DNA of 64,000 bases from Mesocentrotus franciscanus (taxonomy: Eukaryota > Echinodermata > Echinoidea > Camarodonta > Strongylocentrotidae), in NCBI GenBank assembly GCA_037976565.1, contig CP137683.1, positions 11,335,665 to 11,399,664 on the forward strand, written 5' to 3'. Under the pieces are notes generated by a model. It made no database searches, was not told where the DNA came from, and saw nothing but the letters and a program-made list of their open reading frames with translations. This document shows, piece by piece, positions 24,436 to 36,124 of the stretch. A program made the translations under genes and the position numbers. Numbering within the stretch: position 1 is the first letter of the stretch; every line of letters starts with the position of its first letter.

Positions 24436-25640
24436 ATCAGGTAAAACACCCAATAGGGCTTAACTGCAGAATAATCCACCATCCATTATAATGAATTAGG
24501 GTTGGGGTTAGGGTCAATGAAAGGGGCTGGGTTCGAAGTAGGGTTAAGCTAGGACTGGGGTAAGGTTAAGGGTTAAGGGGTTAGGGGTATGGCTAGGGTT
24601 AGGACTAGAGTTTGGACTAGGGTTAGGATTAGGGTTAGGTGTAGGACTACGGTTGAGGTTACAATTAGTGTTACAGCAAGGGCTATGTTCAACCCATTCA
24701 GCTCATTTTGGATTACCTAAAAATCCAGCTAAACAGGCTAAATTTAAGATGAAATAAAGATTGCCTTCTTTATCCAATCTTGTTTCCTGATTATCGAAGT
24801 TAACTATTTTCAATCCAAATGCAGTTTTGATGAAAAATTAAAGACATAGGCCTACCTAGGCCTAGCAAGAGCTATGTTTAACCCATTCAGCTCATTTTGG
24901 ATTACCTAAAAATCCAGCTTTTAAACAGGTTAAATTTAAGATGAAATAAAGATTGCCTTCTTTATCCAATCTTGTTTCCCTTATCGAAGTTAACTATTTT
25001 CAATCCAAATGCAGCTTTTGATGAAAAATTAAAGACATAGCCTACCCATACTGCCCGGTGCCCCCCTCTGAATTTAATCGCCGGAAAGTCGATCGATCGA
25101 CATAAATAAGGAAGTGGCGGGTAGCATTTTATTTAGAACATCAGGCAAAACACATGTTGGGGCTAACTGCAGAATAATCCCCCATCAATAATAATGATTA
25201 AGGGTTGAGGTTATGGTCAGGGAAAGGGTTAGTACTACTACTAGGGTGAGGTTCAGGGTTAGAGTTAGGGTTATAGGACTAGGGTTAGGACTAGGTAAGT
25301 TAAGGGTTGGGTCTAGGGTTAAGTTATGTCTAGGATTAGGACTAGGGTTAAGTTTAGGACTAGGGTTGAGGGTTAGGGTTAGGGTTAGGGTTAGGGTTAG
25401 GGTTAGGATTTACGTTCAACCCGTCCAGCTCGTTTTGGATGATCTATAAATTCAGTCTTTAAACAGGTTCAGCATGGAAATGCAAATTTAAGATGAAATA
25501 ATTTGCAAATCTTAATATATGAAGATAACCTATCTTATTTCCCCTATTATCAACATTAACCATCTTAAATTTCCATCGAATTGCAACTTTTAATCAAAAA
25601 AGCAAAGTCATACCCACCCTGCCTCCCCCCGTTAATACAC
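24436..25640 (+). repeat. long tandem repeat units containing telomere-like arrays
   Basis: Two units of about 0.5-0.7 kb each start with an ACATCAGG(T/C)AAAACAC block and GGGGCTTAACTGCAGAATAA-like sequence, followed by a degenerate GGGTTAGG array (about 24498-24690 and 25200-25410). Each then has CAACCCATTCAGCTC, TTTGGATTACCTAAAAATCC and AGATGAAATAAAGATTGCC. In the first unit this last block is itself duplicated (24700 and 24875). The second array ends in a pure run of six to seven GGGTTA copies. Confidence 0.75.
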
Positions 25641-25684
25641 ATCCAAGACCATCCAAGACACATTAACGGGCACCAGCCACCCCG

Positions 25685-26190
25685 GGGGAAATAACAATCT
25701 ATTCATAAGGACCATTATTCATAAAAACCGCTATTCATAATTTGAGAAAAGGGTCATTATTCATAAAGGTCATTATTCATAAGGACAGCTACTCTTAATC
25801 GAAGAGGGTCGCTATTTATAATATGAGAAGAGGGGGTCGTTATTCATAAAATGGAATAAGCAACAAAACGACAAGAGAGTTGAATGTTGGCTGGGGGCAC
25901 CCCATGGCTGTGGCGTAGCTATTATGGAAAGCAACGCTCTTCTCGGATTATGAATAGCGACTCTCGTCTCATATCATGAATAGCGACCCTCATTCTGCAT
26001 TAACTATAAATAGTGACCCGCAATTCATCTTATGAATAGTGGTCCTAGTGACCCCCGATATAAATTATGAAGAGCGGCCCTCATCTCACATTATGAATAA
26101 CGGTCCTTATGTCTTCATGAATAGTGACCCCTTCGTGTTTTATATAGGAAGTTACACGTTATGAATAGCGAGGTCACCCCCCACCCTTTG
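25685..26190. mobile_element. fold-back repeat built of TTATTCATAA units
   Basis: In the left half (to about 25855) units read ATTATTCATAAGGNC and AATATGAGAAGAGGGTCGCT. In the right half (from about 25930) the reverse complement appears repeatedly: CATTATGAATAGCGACCCTC and ATGAATAACGGTCCTTAT. Unit spacing is about 30-45 bp. The middle (about 25856-25928) is unrelated spacer. The structure parallels the fold-back at 22.9 kb but the sequence is different. Confidence 0.65.
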
Positions 26191-26998
26191 GTGTTGCAGA
26201 TGGGAGGCCTAACCAAATATTGAAGGGGATATTGAAGGGAAAAGACGGAAAAAGAAAAACAGAAAATCAAGGAAGATGAGAAGTGGAAGAAAAGCAAAAA
26301 GAATGATATGACACCCTATGGGCCCCCTCACTCTCACTCCTACACCATCAAATTGTCGCTCTTGCTATGCTACATCATCATGCCCTCATTACAACATAAT
26401 GAACTACGAACTGACACACAATCGCTTTCCCTCTGTCGTCTTACTTTCATCATCATTCTTCTTCATCATGTCTTCACAGTTCCATCTGTTCCATTCTTCT
26501 CATGCCACCCCTCTCTCCTCTTCTTTGTATTTCTTCCTTCTTCTTTTTCTAACTTAACACTCTCTCTTTAAATTGTTCTCTCCTGACACTTTCTTTCTCT
26601 TTCAGTATTGTTTAATTATGTTTCTATGATGAATCTTCATATAATTATTGTGTGTATTATGAATAGGCATTCAATTTGCATTTTATTATGGTTCGAAATC
26701 AAACAAATCTTCAGTATTTACTTGTCATAAACTCAATTAATCAGCCTCAATTCTATTTAAAATATAAATATACCTCACTTAGCAATAATTACAAAAATAA
26801 TAATAATGACAAAACTATTCTATTTGTATCATTAATTTGTTTGCAAGTATGGGATATGTAATAAGTTGTGATCTATTTTACTGTGTATTATTTGTACTTG
26901 TCTATATCTAAGTTTTGTTGAAATGCTTTTTAAAACTGAGCTTGTAAAACTTCCAATGTAATTTAGCTCTCGGCTACCATTTCGCAGTTGTTCTAATA

Positions 26999-27070
26999 AA
27001 ACTGTTCTCCTCCTCCTCCTCCTCCTCCTCCTCCTCCTCCTGCTACTGCTACTGCTACTACTACTACTAC
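26999..27070 (+). repeat. CTC then CTACTG trinucleotide microsatellite
   Basis: Eleven CTC/CCT units followed by TGCTAC and TACTAC units. Translated it gives serine or arginine runs that are not a protein. Confidence 0.9.
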
Positions 27071-27289
27071 AGTCAGAGATATCAACATGCACACCAAACA
27101 AAAAATAAAGCACATATAAAACAGACTTTGTTTGGGTATTCCATGATGTATACTATAGTATAATACCTCTTACAAAATGTGAGGAAAATTGGTTTGTGAC
27201 ACATGCTCCTACAAAAATTGCTTCACATTAGTTTAACACTAAATGATTTCCTTACTTCAATCCTGGACCAATACTATATCTAACCCTCA

Positions 27290-27345
27290 ATCTCACTTAA
27301 ATATTAATCTAACCTTAACCCTAACCTTAACCCTAGCCCTACAAT
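27290..27345 (-). repeat. degenerate CCCTAA repeats (telomere-like, inverted relative to the others)
   Basis: CTAACCTTAACCCTAACC and neighbouring CCCTAG-type units. The orientation is opposite to the arrays at 9.8, 24.5 and 25.3 kb. Confidence 0.65.
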
Positions 27346-27719
27346 TTTCATAAAATAAAGCCGGAACAATTGTCACCACAGCAAATCTCGAATTGCAGCA
27401 AACCGACATCGTGTTCCTGAAATCATATTTACTACATGGTAATTTTTCTTCATTATACTATTATATTTCAGCATGACCTATGTACAATAAACCGATCTGA
27501 TTGTATACTTTGAATGGAATGTATTGCACTATTATCCCCACAAAAAATAGCAAATGTTATTGAAATAATGTATACATTTACACAGGTGATATATCAATAG
27601 CCTCATACAGAAGCTATGGCGTATTAACATGTTTACAACTTTACAATGCTTTCATTTGTTACATATTTAATGTACAAAGAGCAATAGCTACAGTCAGGTC
27701 TTGCCCACAAATATGGATG

Positions 27720-27812
27720 GGGCAATCCAACCCAATCCAATCCAATCCAGGTATTTATAAAGCGCCAATATCTAGTTGCCTAATCAAAGGCGCTGATGAG
27801 ACCTGAAACATA
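27720..27812 (+). repeat. CCAAT tandem plus SINE-like tail fragment
   Basis: (CAATC)n units run directly into AGGTATTTATAAAGCGCC and AAAGGCGCTGATGAGACCTG. GCGCC-centred words of this kind are found near the 3' ends of invertebrate SINEs. Too short for a firm assignment. Confidence 0.4.
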
Positions 27813-27981
27813 GCACAAGAGGTAATACGGTCAGTCAAAGTAAATATTAAGAATGAAGTAGGGACTTGGTCACCTTTGAATAACAGAAAACTTACGTAGC
27901 TTTTAACCAACTAATTTGTGAAATTTGTTACAGAAAAGAAAGGAAGCCATATAGGAATTTAGATGATGACAGGGAATAATA

Positions 27982-28481
27982 NNNNNNNNNNNNNNNNNNN
28001 NNNNNNNNNNNNNNNNNNNNNNNNNNNNNNNNNNNNNNNNNNNNNNNNNNNNNNNNNNNNNNNNNNNNNNNNNNNNNNNNNNNNNNNNNNNNNNNNNNNN
28101 NNNNNNNNNNNNNNNNNNNNNNNNNNNNNNNNNNNNNNNNNNNNNNNNNNNNNNNNNNNNNNNNNNNNNNNNNNNNNNNNNNNNNNNNNNNNNNNNNNNN
28201 NNNNNNNNNNNNNNNNNNNNNNNNNNNNNNNNNNNNNNNNNNNNNNNNNNNNNNNNNNNNNNNNNNNNNNNNNNNNNNNNNNNNNNNNNNNNNNNNNNNN
28301 NNNNNNNNNNNNNNNNNNNNNNNNNNNNNNNNNNNNNNNNNNNNNNNNNNNNNNNNNNNNNNNNNNNNNNNNNNNNNNNNNNNNNNNNNNNNNNNNNNNN
28401 NNNNNNNNNNNNNNNNNNNNNNNNNNNNNNNNNNNNNNNNNNNNNNNNNNNNNNNNNNNNNNNNNNNNNNNNNNNNNNNNN
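27982..28481. other. assembly gap (500 N)
   Basis: Exactly 500 undetermined bases, a conventional placeholder length, so the true size is unknown. Open frames that run through it have no meaning. Confidence 0.99.
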
Positions 28482-28496
28482 GACAAAAGTGAAATA

Positions 28497-28910
28497 GAAT
28501 TATCTCTTAAGATGTTTAATACGTCATAATTATGTGAATGATGGATACAAATACGAATCATTAGATAAACCTGATCTAATATACAATAAAGTACACATTG
28601 CTTTTGTGCACCAAAAGCAAAAGAAGGACGAAACCAGAAAGAAGATGCAAATAAGGACCCACTCAGAAGCTCATTTGCCGATAGCCTACTAATTACAAAA
28701 AGTGGGTATGTTGAAAACAATGGGATTTAAGAACAATCTAGCTTTCAGTAAATACAAGTTCCTTAAAAATACTCTTAAGATTTTAATTAAAAAACTATAA
28801 CGAAGATCCCATCAAGAGAAATTGTGGTATAAATGAGATACAATAACATAATATACTAAGGTGATGTACTATGATTACATTCTTTTTCTTCATTCCTTTC
28901 CTCCTTCCTT
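28497..28910 (+). repeat. near-identical direct repeat, copy 1 (next to the gap)
   Basis: About 414 bp that match 29960-30375 with only scattered single-base differences. It begins within 16 bases of the gap. The identity is far higher than for other repeats here, so either the duplication is very recent or it is an assembly artefact. Confidence 0.9.
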
Positions 28911-29644
28911 TTCTATCTCTTTTTTTAGAGCATAACAACAATAATGCAAAATAGATATAACATCCTAGGCTAGTCAAAATCATCCTGCCACACCAGAAAT
29001 CGCTGTATTATGGTTGAGAACGAGTTGCGGTTCAAAGTTATGTACATGAACCATAACCTTAAATTGTTCAAAAGCACAATTCAAAAATTAAAATCAATAG
29101 AGCAAACCATTTTTTTCGGGGCTCTCTTTTTCAATTCCGAACACTTAGCCTACGATCAGCTGACTGAAAGTGTCAAGTCAGGGACCGAAAATGTATTTAA
29201 CTCTCATTATTCACTCACAACAGAACTTTGCTCATATTATTCGAACACTGTCCGATCAACAACAACAAAAAGCAAAAACAAAACCTCAAGACAGACTTAA
29301 AAAATCACGATAAATTGGCCACATCGAAAAATTGAGACTTTTGACCAATATCATAAGCTTGCAATCCTTTTCAAACCTGATGTTATTGGATTATAGCCTA
29401 TTTGAGGTTCACTTGTTCAATTCCGAAGACTTATCTTCAAAACAGCCCACATTATTTTGTGGAGTTAGGAGTCCAAAATGGTACCTAATTGGACATGAAA
29501 TTAGACATAATTTAACATGATATAATAAAGCGACGTATATTACATAATAAATTTTCCATTATTTCAATGTCCTTCTATCAATAATATGCGAAACACTCAG
29601 AGATGCAGACAAACAAATCTGTAATAAGCAGCTTACATGCATAT

Positions 29645-29893
29645 CTGTGTTGGCTCAGTCAGTAGAGCGTCCGCCTCACAACCGGGAGGTCGGGTTCGAG
29701 TCATACCAAAAGACGTTAAAGATGGGAGTCGCTGCTACCTTGTTTGGCGTTCAACAATAAGGGATAGAGCAATGTCGATCTGGCGCTGCTCAGTGGCTGC
29801 CGGGCTCACGATCAATTGGGCAAAAGAATTTCCATTTTAGGTTTAATAAAATTTGGAGTGGACTTTAAAGATTATTATTATTATTATTATTAT
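29645..29893 (+). mobile_element. tRNA-derived SINE
   Basis: The head carries an RNA polymerase III A box (TGGCTCAGTCAGTAGAGCG) at about 29651-29669 and a B box (GGTCGGGTTCGAGTCATACC) at about 29687-29706, spaced as in a tRNA. The acceptor-stem halves do not pair, so it is not a working tRNA gene. A body of about 160 bp follows (GACGTTAAAGATGGGAGTCG, GGCGCTGCTCAGTGGCTGCC) and the element ends in an (ATT)n tail at 29873-29893. That layout is a SINE. It lies between the two copies of the near-identical duplication. Confidence 0.8.
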
Positions 29894-29959
29894 TATCTTA
29901 ATCAATAGAATGTGTATGCAAAAGAAATATCAAAAGGCCTGCATACTAAGGTTGGATTT

Positions 29960-30375
29960 GAATTATCTCTTAAGATGTTTAATACGTCATAATTATGTGA
30001 ATGATGGATACAAATACGAATCATTAGATAAACCTGATCTAATATACAATAAAGTACACATTGCTTTTGTGCACCAAAAGCAAAAGAAGGACGAAACCAG
30101 AAAGAAGATGCAAATAAGGACCCACTCAGAAGCTCATTTGCCGATAGCCTACTAATTACAAAAAAGTGGGTATGTTGAAAACAATGGGATTTAAGAACAA
30201 TCTAGCTTTCAGTAAGTACAAGTTCCTTAAAAATCCTCTTAAGGTTTTAATTAAAAAAACTATAACGAAGATCCCATCAAGAGAAATTATGGTATAAATG
30301 AGATACAATAACATAATATACTAAGGTTATGTACTATGATTACATTCTTTTTCTTCATTCCTTTCCTCCTTCCTT
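29960..30375 (+). repeat. near-identical direct repeat, copy 2
   Basis: Second copy of 28497-28910, in the same orientation and offset by about 1463 bp. The two copies stop matching at CTCCTTCCTT, after which the flanks differ. Confidence 0.9.
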
Positions 30376-30399
30376 CGAAATATCTCTCCCTTTTGTTTT

Positions 30400-31275
30400 T
30401 GTATATTTACGTAATCCCTGATTTGCTTTCTGGACATTCATTGAATAAAACCTTCAATACTGGTTGACCATATAACTACATTGTAAAATAATTTCATTTA
30501 ACAGAATGTGAAAATGTTAGGCTATACAAAAATTTGATCTTTTATTGAAAACAATTATCATTATTCTGAACATCAAATAATCTATGAAAAATGTATTGCT
30601 ATTTGTATTAATATCCGTTATAGATGAAGACAGTTAGTGTTGCAAAATGCAATCTGCAAGTTATTTGTTTTCATTTCAGATATGTAGTTAAAAATTGTAA
30701 TGTCTCTTTATTATAGATCTGTTTATTAATATTATCAGATGCAAAAATACAATAGGCCTATACAAAAGTCTTGTTATTTGATGTAATTTCATATTTTAAT
30801 ATGTGCATGGCTAGAAATGTTGATATTCATTACAGATGCATGTAAAGCCAAATTGGAATTGTATCAAGATATTTTGACTTATTTTACTTTTATTTTAAAT
30901 ATGTAACTAAAATGTTAATACTCTTTATAAATGAAAAAGGGCATTGTGAAAATGACTTTGTGCATGTAAAAGAACATTCGACATGACTGTATGTGAATTT
31001 TTCCTACATTTGGTTATACTTATTATTATTTTTGATGAGCTTTGCCTATATTGACATTTTGTATTTATTTTTTAGATCATGAGAACATTGTTATTAATGA
31101 AAATGTGCATGAACCGTTAATTCAACAATAACAGTCTACACATAAATAAAATGTTTGAACACCTAAGTCGAATGAGTATGTGTATTTTTAATGTTCGTTA
31201 TGACATTATTTTAACAATATTTTAACATTCATTTTCCTTTGTACTAAAGAAGATATACAGGGTGTTATATTTTAA
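30400..31275. other. AT-rich intergenic sequence, no gene seen
   Basis: No coding signal or recognised element. Confidence 0.5.
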
Positions 31276-31277
31276 AG

Positions 31278-31520
31278 AGAATAGTGAGATGAGTGAAATG
31301 AAAACATATACAATAAAGAATATTATGATGAATAGAGAGTGTTGCATGATTGATTGCAAATGGTGAATAACGGTGAACTGGCATTATTAGTACAGAGTGA
31401 AATGAAAATATAATGAGTGAAACGAAAAAATATATATCTGAAAGAATATTATGATGAATAGAAAGTGTTGCATGATGATTGCAAGTGGTGAATAATAGTG
31501 AACTGGCAATATTAGTAGGC
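31278..31520 (+). repeat. tandem duplication of about 120 bp
   Basis: Two units share AAAGAATATTATGATGAATAG, AGTGTTGCATGAT, GATTGCAA(A/G)TGGTGAATAA and GGTGAACTGGCA or its near copies. Confidence 0.8.
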
Positions 31521-31959
31521 CTACAGAGGCAAAAGAAGAAATAAAGAAAGAAATATCGATTATCAAAATAACATGTAGATCGAACTCTACTATAGGAAGC
31601 AATTTTATTTGGCCTAACATGTACCGAGATGTTTCCTTTTTCTATACTTTTGATGCGCGCCCACCATCGGGCGGAATTAGGGCGGGTCTAGGCGGAAATA
31701 TCGCGAACGATTTCAGGCGTAAGAATGGCATGGTTAGATTCGCTAGAATTTCGGCTACAAATCGATATACATTAGCGCCTGTATAATTCATTTTCAGAGA
31801 AGTTATCTGAGAAAAACTGCCTATCGGGCGGAAACCGGGCAGGGTACGGTATATATATTTATTTTGAAAAGGTGATATAAAAGCCTTTGAAGGATTTTCC
31901 AAAATCTTCATACGAGTTTACAGTGTAATAAAAAATGAAAAGTTGTTTCAACTCCCACA

Positions 31960-33220
31960 TCCTGTCTACATCTTAGCATTTTCTTTTGAAGGTAAAATAT
32001 TGTTCAGATATTATTAAAATTAAATTGCCCAATCCTGTTTTCTCTAATTGTACATATTTTGAACTGAAAAACCATTTTCCAATTGAAAGAGTCTGGTAAT
32101 GACAAAACATTAGACCAAAATGATATAGTTCACGGTTCTTGAAAAAACCCACACACTCAATATTGAATACCCTAGTAAATCTTTGTTGTAGTTATAGAAC
32201 CAAGAGTTATATCATTTCCTGTTTTAAGTGTAATTAAATCATTTTCCTTTCGTTTACACTCAATGGTATTTTCTAGATCTCATCTTATTCAAAAGTAAAC
32301 AGGAAAGGATTTTTTAAATTTTGCATATTTTACATCAAATAATAACTGAGAAGTATATATCGAGTTGTTTAGACCTGGTTCCTTCCATTTACCGTCTCTA
32401 ATCACATGTTTTATTCTCACTAAAGTCACTATACCAGCTTGATTCCATTTTTTGAATACCAGCATATGATTATTAAATTTTGTATTTCTATTGTTCCATA
32501 TAATTTGATTTTGAATATCTTTTACTTCAAATAAACCAACATACCTTATCATTGACCAAATGCAAAGAAAGTCATGATAAAAACCAGGTAACTTTTTTTT
32601 TTACAAAGATGATCCATATCTTTCAAAGAAAGATAATAATCAAAACATAAAGGGATCTCTCCAACTTTAGAGAGCCAATATTTAAAAAGAAATGTCCAAC
32701 TACGTTCACTTTCTTCTAGTAACCTGCTTATCCACGATATCTTTAGCGACCTAACCTTTGATTCTAAATGTATACAATAACTAGACCACCTTTTTGGGGT
32801 CTATTAACACAAACATTTCTTTTTACCTTTTCTTTGCGTGAACCCAAATAAAAGAGTAAATCATTTTATTCAAAACTTTAATAATACTCTCAGGTACCTT
32901 GATTATCTTGGCTGGATAAACAATTTGAGACACTATCAATGTTTTGATAATTACAACCTTTCCATAGTATTTAAATTTCTTAGTTTATAAACTCGTATAA
33001 TATTTTGAATGTTATCATTGTTTCTTTTAAGATGTCATTTTCTTTATGTAGTACTTTTTTCCCAATTCATTCAGGTTAAATGCATAATTCCCTTTTGAGA
33101 AGCATTCCTTTTTTCAATCTAAGGAAAAACTTTGTACTTTTACCCTCTTGTTCCGTCCATTTTACTTTAGCCCTTACACATGCACCTTTGGATTAAATTA
33201 ATAAAGTTGTTTTCGGACTG
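31960..33220 (-). pseudogene. L1/Tx1-like LINE reverse transcriptase remnant, internally deleted
   Basis: Minus-strand frames, interrupted by stops and frameshifts, show in order: KVKWTEQEGKSTKFFLRLKK (33121-33170), GKVVIIKTLIVSQIVYPAKI (32893-32963), FVLIDPKK (near 32800), WNNRNTKFNNHMLVFKKWNQ followed by AGIVTL (32400-32510), and QFKICTIRENRIGQFNF (near 32060). These match the typical L1-clade landmarks: the EGEKSTKYF box before the palm, the GKITVIKS box after it, the GGL region and the C-terminal KW box. The palm with its YADD site should lie between the first two, but only about 160 bp separate them, so most of the catalytic domain is deleted. The copy is dead. Confidence 0.7.
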
Positions 33221-33234
33221 AAATTACAATGCAT

Positions 33235-33465
33235 ATGGGCTTTTGACCCACATCCATTGCTTCAGCCCAACATAAGTTGTTAGGTAGGACAAACATTATG
33301 ACTTGCCCTACTAACAACACGTAATGTATGCAATTCGCATTTTCACATATTGAGATACAATTATTCGTAACAAGTGAATGAAATAATTTTTAACAGGCAC
33401 TTAACGAAGATTTATGCATTACATTTGATTACATTACGAAAATGGCCTATTGATAGGTACGCCTA
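33235..33465 (+). mobile_element. dispersed repeat family X, copy 1
   Basis: Shares with 40095-40830 (reverse strand) and 41340-41525 the blocks TACAATTATT, AGTGAATGAAATAATTT, AGGCACTTAACGAAG, TTATGCATTACATTTGATTAC and ATTACGAAAATGGCCTATTG. It contains an uninterrupted TTAA at 33401-33404, at the place where the copy near 40.4 kb carries a 558-bp insertion. No protein is encoded. Confidence 0.65.
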
Positions 33466-33469
33466 TATT

Positions 33470-35570
33470 TGAGAGCGAGGAAAGTTGCAAATCCCACGGT
33501 AACATTGAGATGTTTGCCTTTGTTTGGTGTACAATGCAAATTGCGCCAAAATGAAAGAGTGTCCAATGTAGAACAAATAACTTTCTTGGTCGGATTATCC
33601 CCGATTATAAAGCCAATCGATCTCTATTTATATTATAATTTGAGTAAGGAAATCCTTTGAAATTTAAAAACTTTTAGGGTTTTGCACGCCTCAGGTTGAA
33701 AAAATTGCACGTGTCATTCGTTTGGACTGCAGATCGCTGTAAAGCTTGGGATTTTTTCAATAAGTTGTTTGAAATCTCGAAATGAAATATAAAACTCAAA
33801 ATAGTTCCTGAAAGAGGATGGCAACGGATATCGGTACTTGCACTGTTGAGCAAATGTACACTCTTCAAATTGGGAAAAATAAAATAAGCGATACCTTCAG
33901 CATGTATAAAAGTATGGTTCCGTGGGAGAAAACTGTACTGGTCTATGGGATTTCTTCTCGCAACGTTTTCACCAATAACTGAAATAAGCAACAATTTCAT
34001 AGTACCGTTGCGTTCGCTGGTGCCTTCATCTACGTGGAAAGCGAATACGAAAGCTGTGATTGTTTACGCGCGCTCAATCTATTTATTTGGTTAATCTACT
34101 TTTCGTTCGCGTTGATCTGATCATGTGAAAATTCCCAGTTGTGAACATTAGTGAAATTACAACTATATTTTGATTTTCTGGGACAGGATAAGTTTTTTTT
34201 ACATCTGGAGTGACCATATACGATCCTTGATATTTGTGTTGATCATCTATATTAAATCGTTGATATTAATTATATTATCTTATTGTTTGATAGTGTGGTT
34301 TGTTCCTCGTGAGGTCGTCAAGTTAAAAAGTACGACCCCCGCCCTGGGAGTTCTACACATCAGTTGATCAGTGTTCTCTTAACTTCTTTATTAAGCAGAG
34401 TCTCGTACTGTATTGCAAATTTGGTAGTTCTATATTTTCTTAGGTGCTGAATATACGTGAAAATGAAGTAACATGATTAATGATGAGAAACACGTCAACA
34501 AATAGGACAAAAGTTTAAAATGAAAGGCACATAAAACAATTGAAGTTTCCCTATTTGTCTTCCTTTTTAATTTAATCATGGTTTCAAGATAACATAAAAA
34601 AATAGTCGTATACCAATTAATATCTATCAACAAATTCATCATTTTCCAAAGTTATGCCATAATTATTATTGAGACTTATTTTTGACAGCTCAAAATGATA
34701 AATTTAAAAAATAGTGACTACACGACATATATCTTGACACGATGTAATATCTAATAGTACATTTCCATTTGAGTAATAGTGGATGAAATCATTAACTGAA
34801 ATGTAAGATTCTATGAATGCTGTATCTATACGATACGGCCGGACTAAAATTAAGAAACCAAGTTACATTCCAAAACTCCCCGTCATGAAAAGAACCCCCA
34901 TGAGAAACCTCAAGGGTCGTTTATTCGTTTCAAGATTTCGTCTTGCAAAAATATTTCTATGGTAGTTAGGAAAACAATGTGTAAAAATAAGAGGTTATCA
35001 TTGATCCATGGTTGAATAAGCATACATTAATTAATTTTTATTTTCATATTTAAAGATTCGCAAAGGTAATATTATCATTGCAGTTTACTGAGTACTAAAC
35101 AATTTCAAAATGCACTGTTTTACAATTGCGAATAATGCATTTAACCACATGTGCCATTTACAAATAAATATGGATGTAATATCAAAAAGCATTGTTTCAT
35201 AATCAATGCATTCAGTCATGTGCTGTTTCACAACAATGTACAGGCACGCACAGTGCCCTGTGACTTTTCAATTGGGCCAATTTGTCTTTAATCTGTGCTC
35301 ATTTAGCCATACAGTGATGGATATCTCTGATTTTCACACAAAATGTACCTAACGATTCTACCAATATTGTGGTAAGATGACATTGTGATACATTTTAAGG
35401 GTTTCGAAATTATGAGCAATTATTCAGGGGGATAGTTACTTATTGTGTTCTGTTTACATGTATGTGTAAATGTAGTGTTACCACCTGCAAACAGATTGGC
35501 TCATTTAAATCATTTTTCTTTTAGGCAAATTTCAATTAAAAAAAACATAAAAATACATAACAAATATCTG
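33470..35570. other. intergenic sequence, no gene seen
   Basis: AT-rich sequence. A pair of small overlapping frames near 33674-34000 has no recognisable domain. No repeat family was identified. Confidence 0.45.
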
Positions 35571-35689
35571 ATACATTTTGTTCACTATTTATGTCTATTT
35601 TACTCCTTTTGTTGGGGGTAAATGCGCTACTTTTACTAGTATAGACGGCATCAAATCAACTAAAAATAAGAATGGATTTGTTATTGTAC

Positions 35690-35972
35690 ATGTATTTGGT
35701 GCACACGGTCGTGAGTTCGAATCCCACTCCAGGACGTTGATTTCCTTCAGCAAGAAATTCATCCACATTGTGATGCACTCCACCCAGGGGAAGTAAATGG
35801 GGACCTAGCTGGTAGGAATTTATTCCTTGAAACGCAGAGCGCGTGACAGCTGCTCTGCTAAAGCCATGCAGGGTAATTATGCCGTAGTATTGTAGAGCGC
35901 TTACAGACTTCCAACAAAGTAAGTGTTAGGCGCTATATAAGCACATATCATTATTATTATAATTCTGTATAG
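35690..35972 (+). mobile_element. tRNA-derived SINE, 5'-truncated
   Basis: Begins within the tRNA-like head. A B-box-like GGTCGTGAGTTCGAATCCCA lies at 35708-35727, followed by the shared body (AGCAAGAAATTCATCCACAT, TGCACTCCACCCAGGGGAAG, TAAATGGGGACCTAGCTGG, GAGCGCGTGACAGCTGCTCT) and the 3' end AAGTGTTAGGCGCTATATAA with a short ATT tail. The same family is found on the minus strand at 61105-61420 (complete head) and at 63756-64000. It is a non-autonomous retroelement that would need a LINE partner. Confidence 0.8.
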
Positions 35973-36110
35973 GATAGCATTCACCAACTTATTTTGTTTT
36001 GTTTTACCAATCCACCATTCAACATTTCAACTCTCAAGTACGTCCTTTCAACACCTTATATCGCTCACACAACGCGCGCGAAAGGCCGCCGAAGGCGGCC
36101 CTTTCGCGAG
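35973..36110 (+). repeat. 3' module shared with the SINE copy at 63.8 kb, ending in a GC hairpin
   Basis: After the SINE tail the sequence AATTCTGTATAGGATAGCAT, TTCACCAACTT and the words up to CCTTATATCGCTCACACA match the reverse complement of 63630-63755 closely. It ends in a perfect hairpin (CGCGAAAGGCCGCC / GGCGGCCCTTTCGCG) at about 36074-36108. The complete SINE at 61.1 kb lacks this module. It is therefore either a longer subfamily or a larger repeat that carried a SINE along. Confidence 0.7.
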
Positions 36111-36124
36111 TACATATAAGCATG

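Noticed and set aside
27959..28720. Frames of 188 and 253 codons
   Set aside because: They run through the 500-N gap and consist largely of unknown residues.
29645..29720. Functional tRNA gene
   Set aside because: A and B boxes are present, but the acceptor stem does not pair and a SINE body with an ATT tail follows.
31642..31911. 89-codon minus-strand frame
   Set aside because: Contains locally GC-rich words (GGGCGGAA twice), suggesting a repeat, but no domain or splice context supports a gene.
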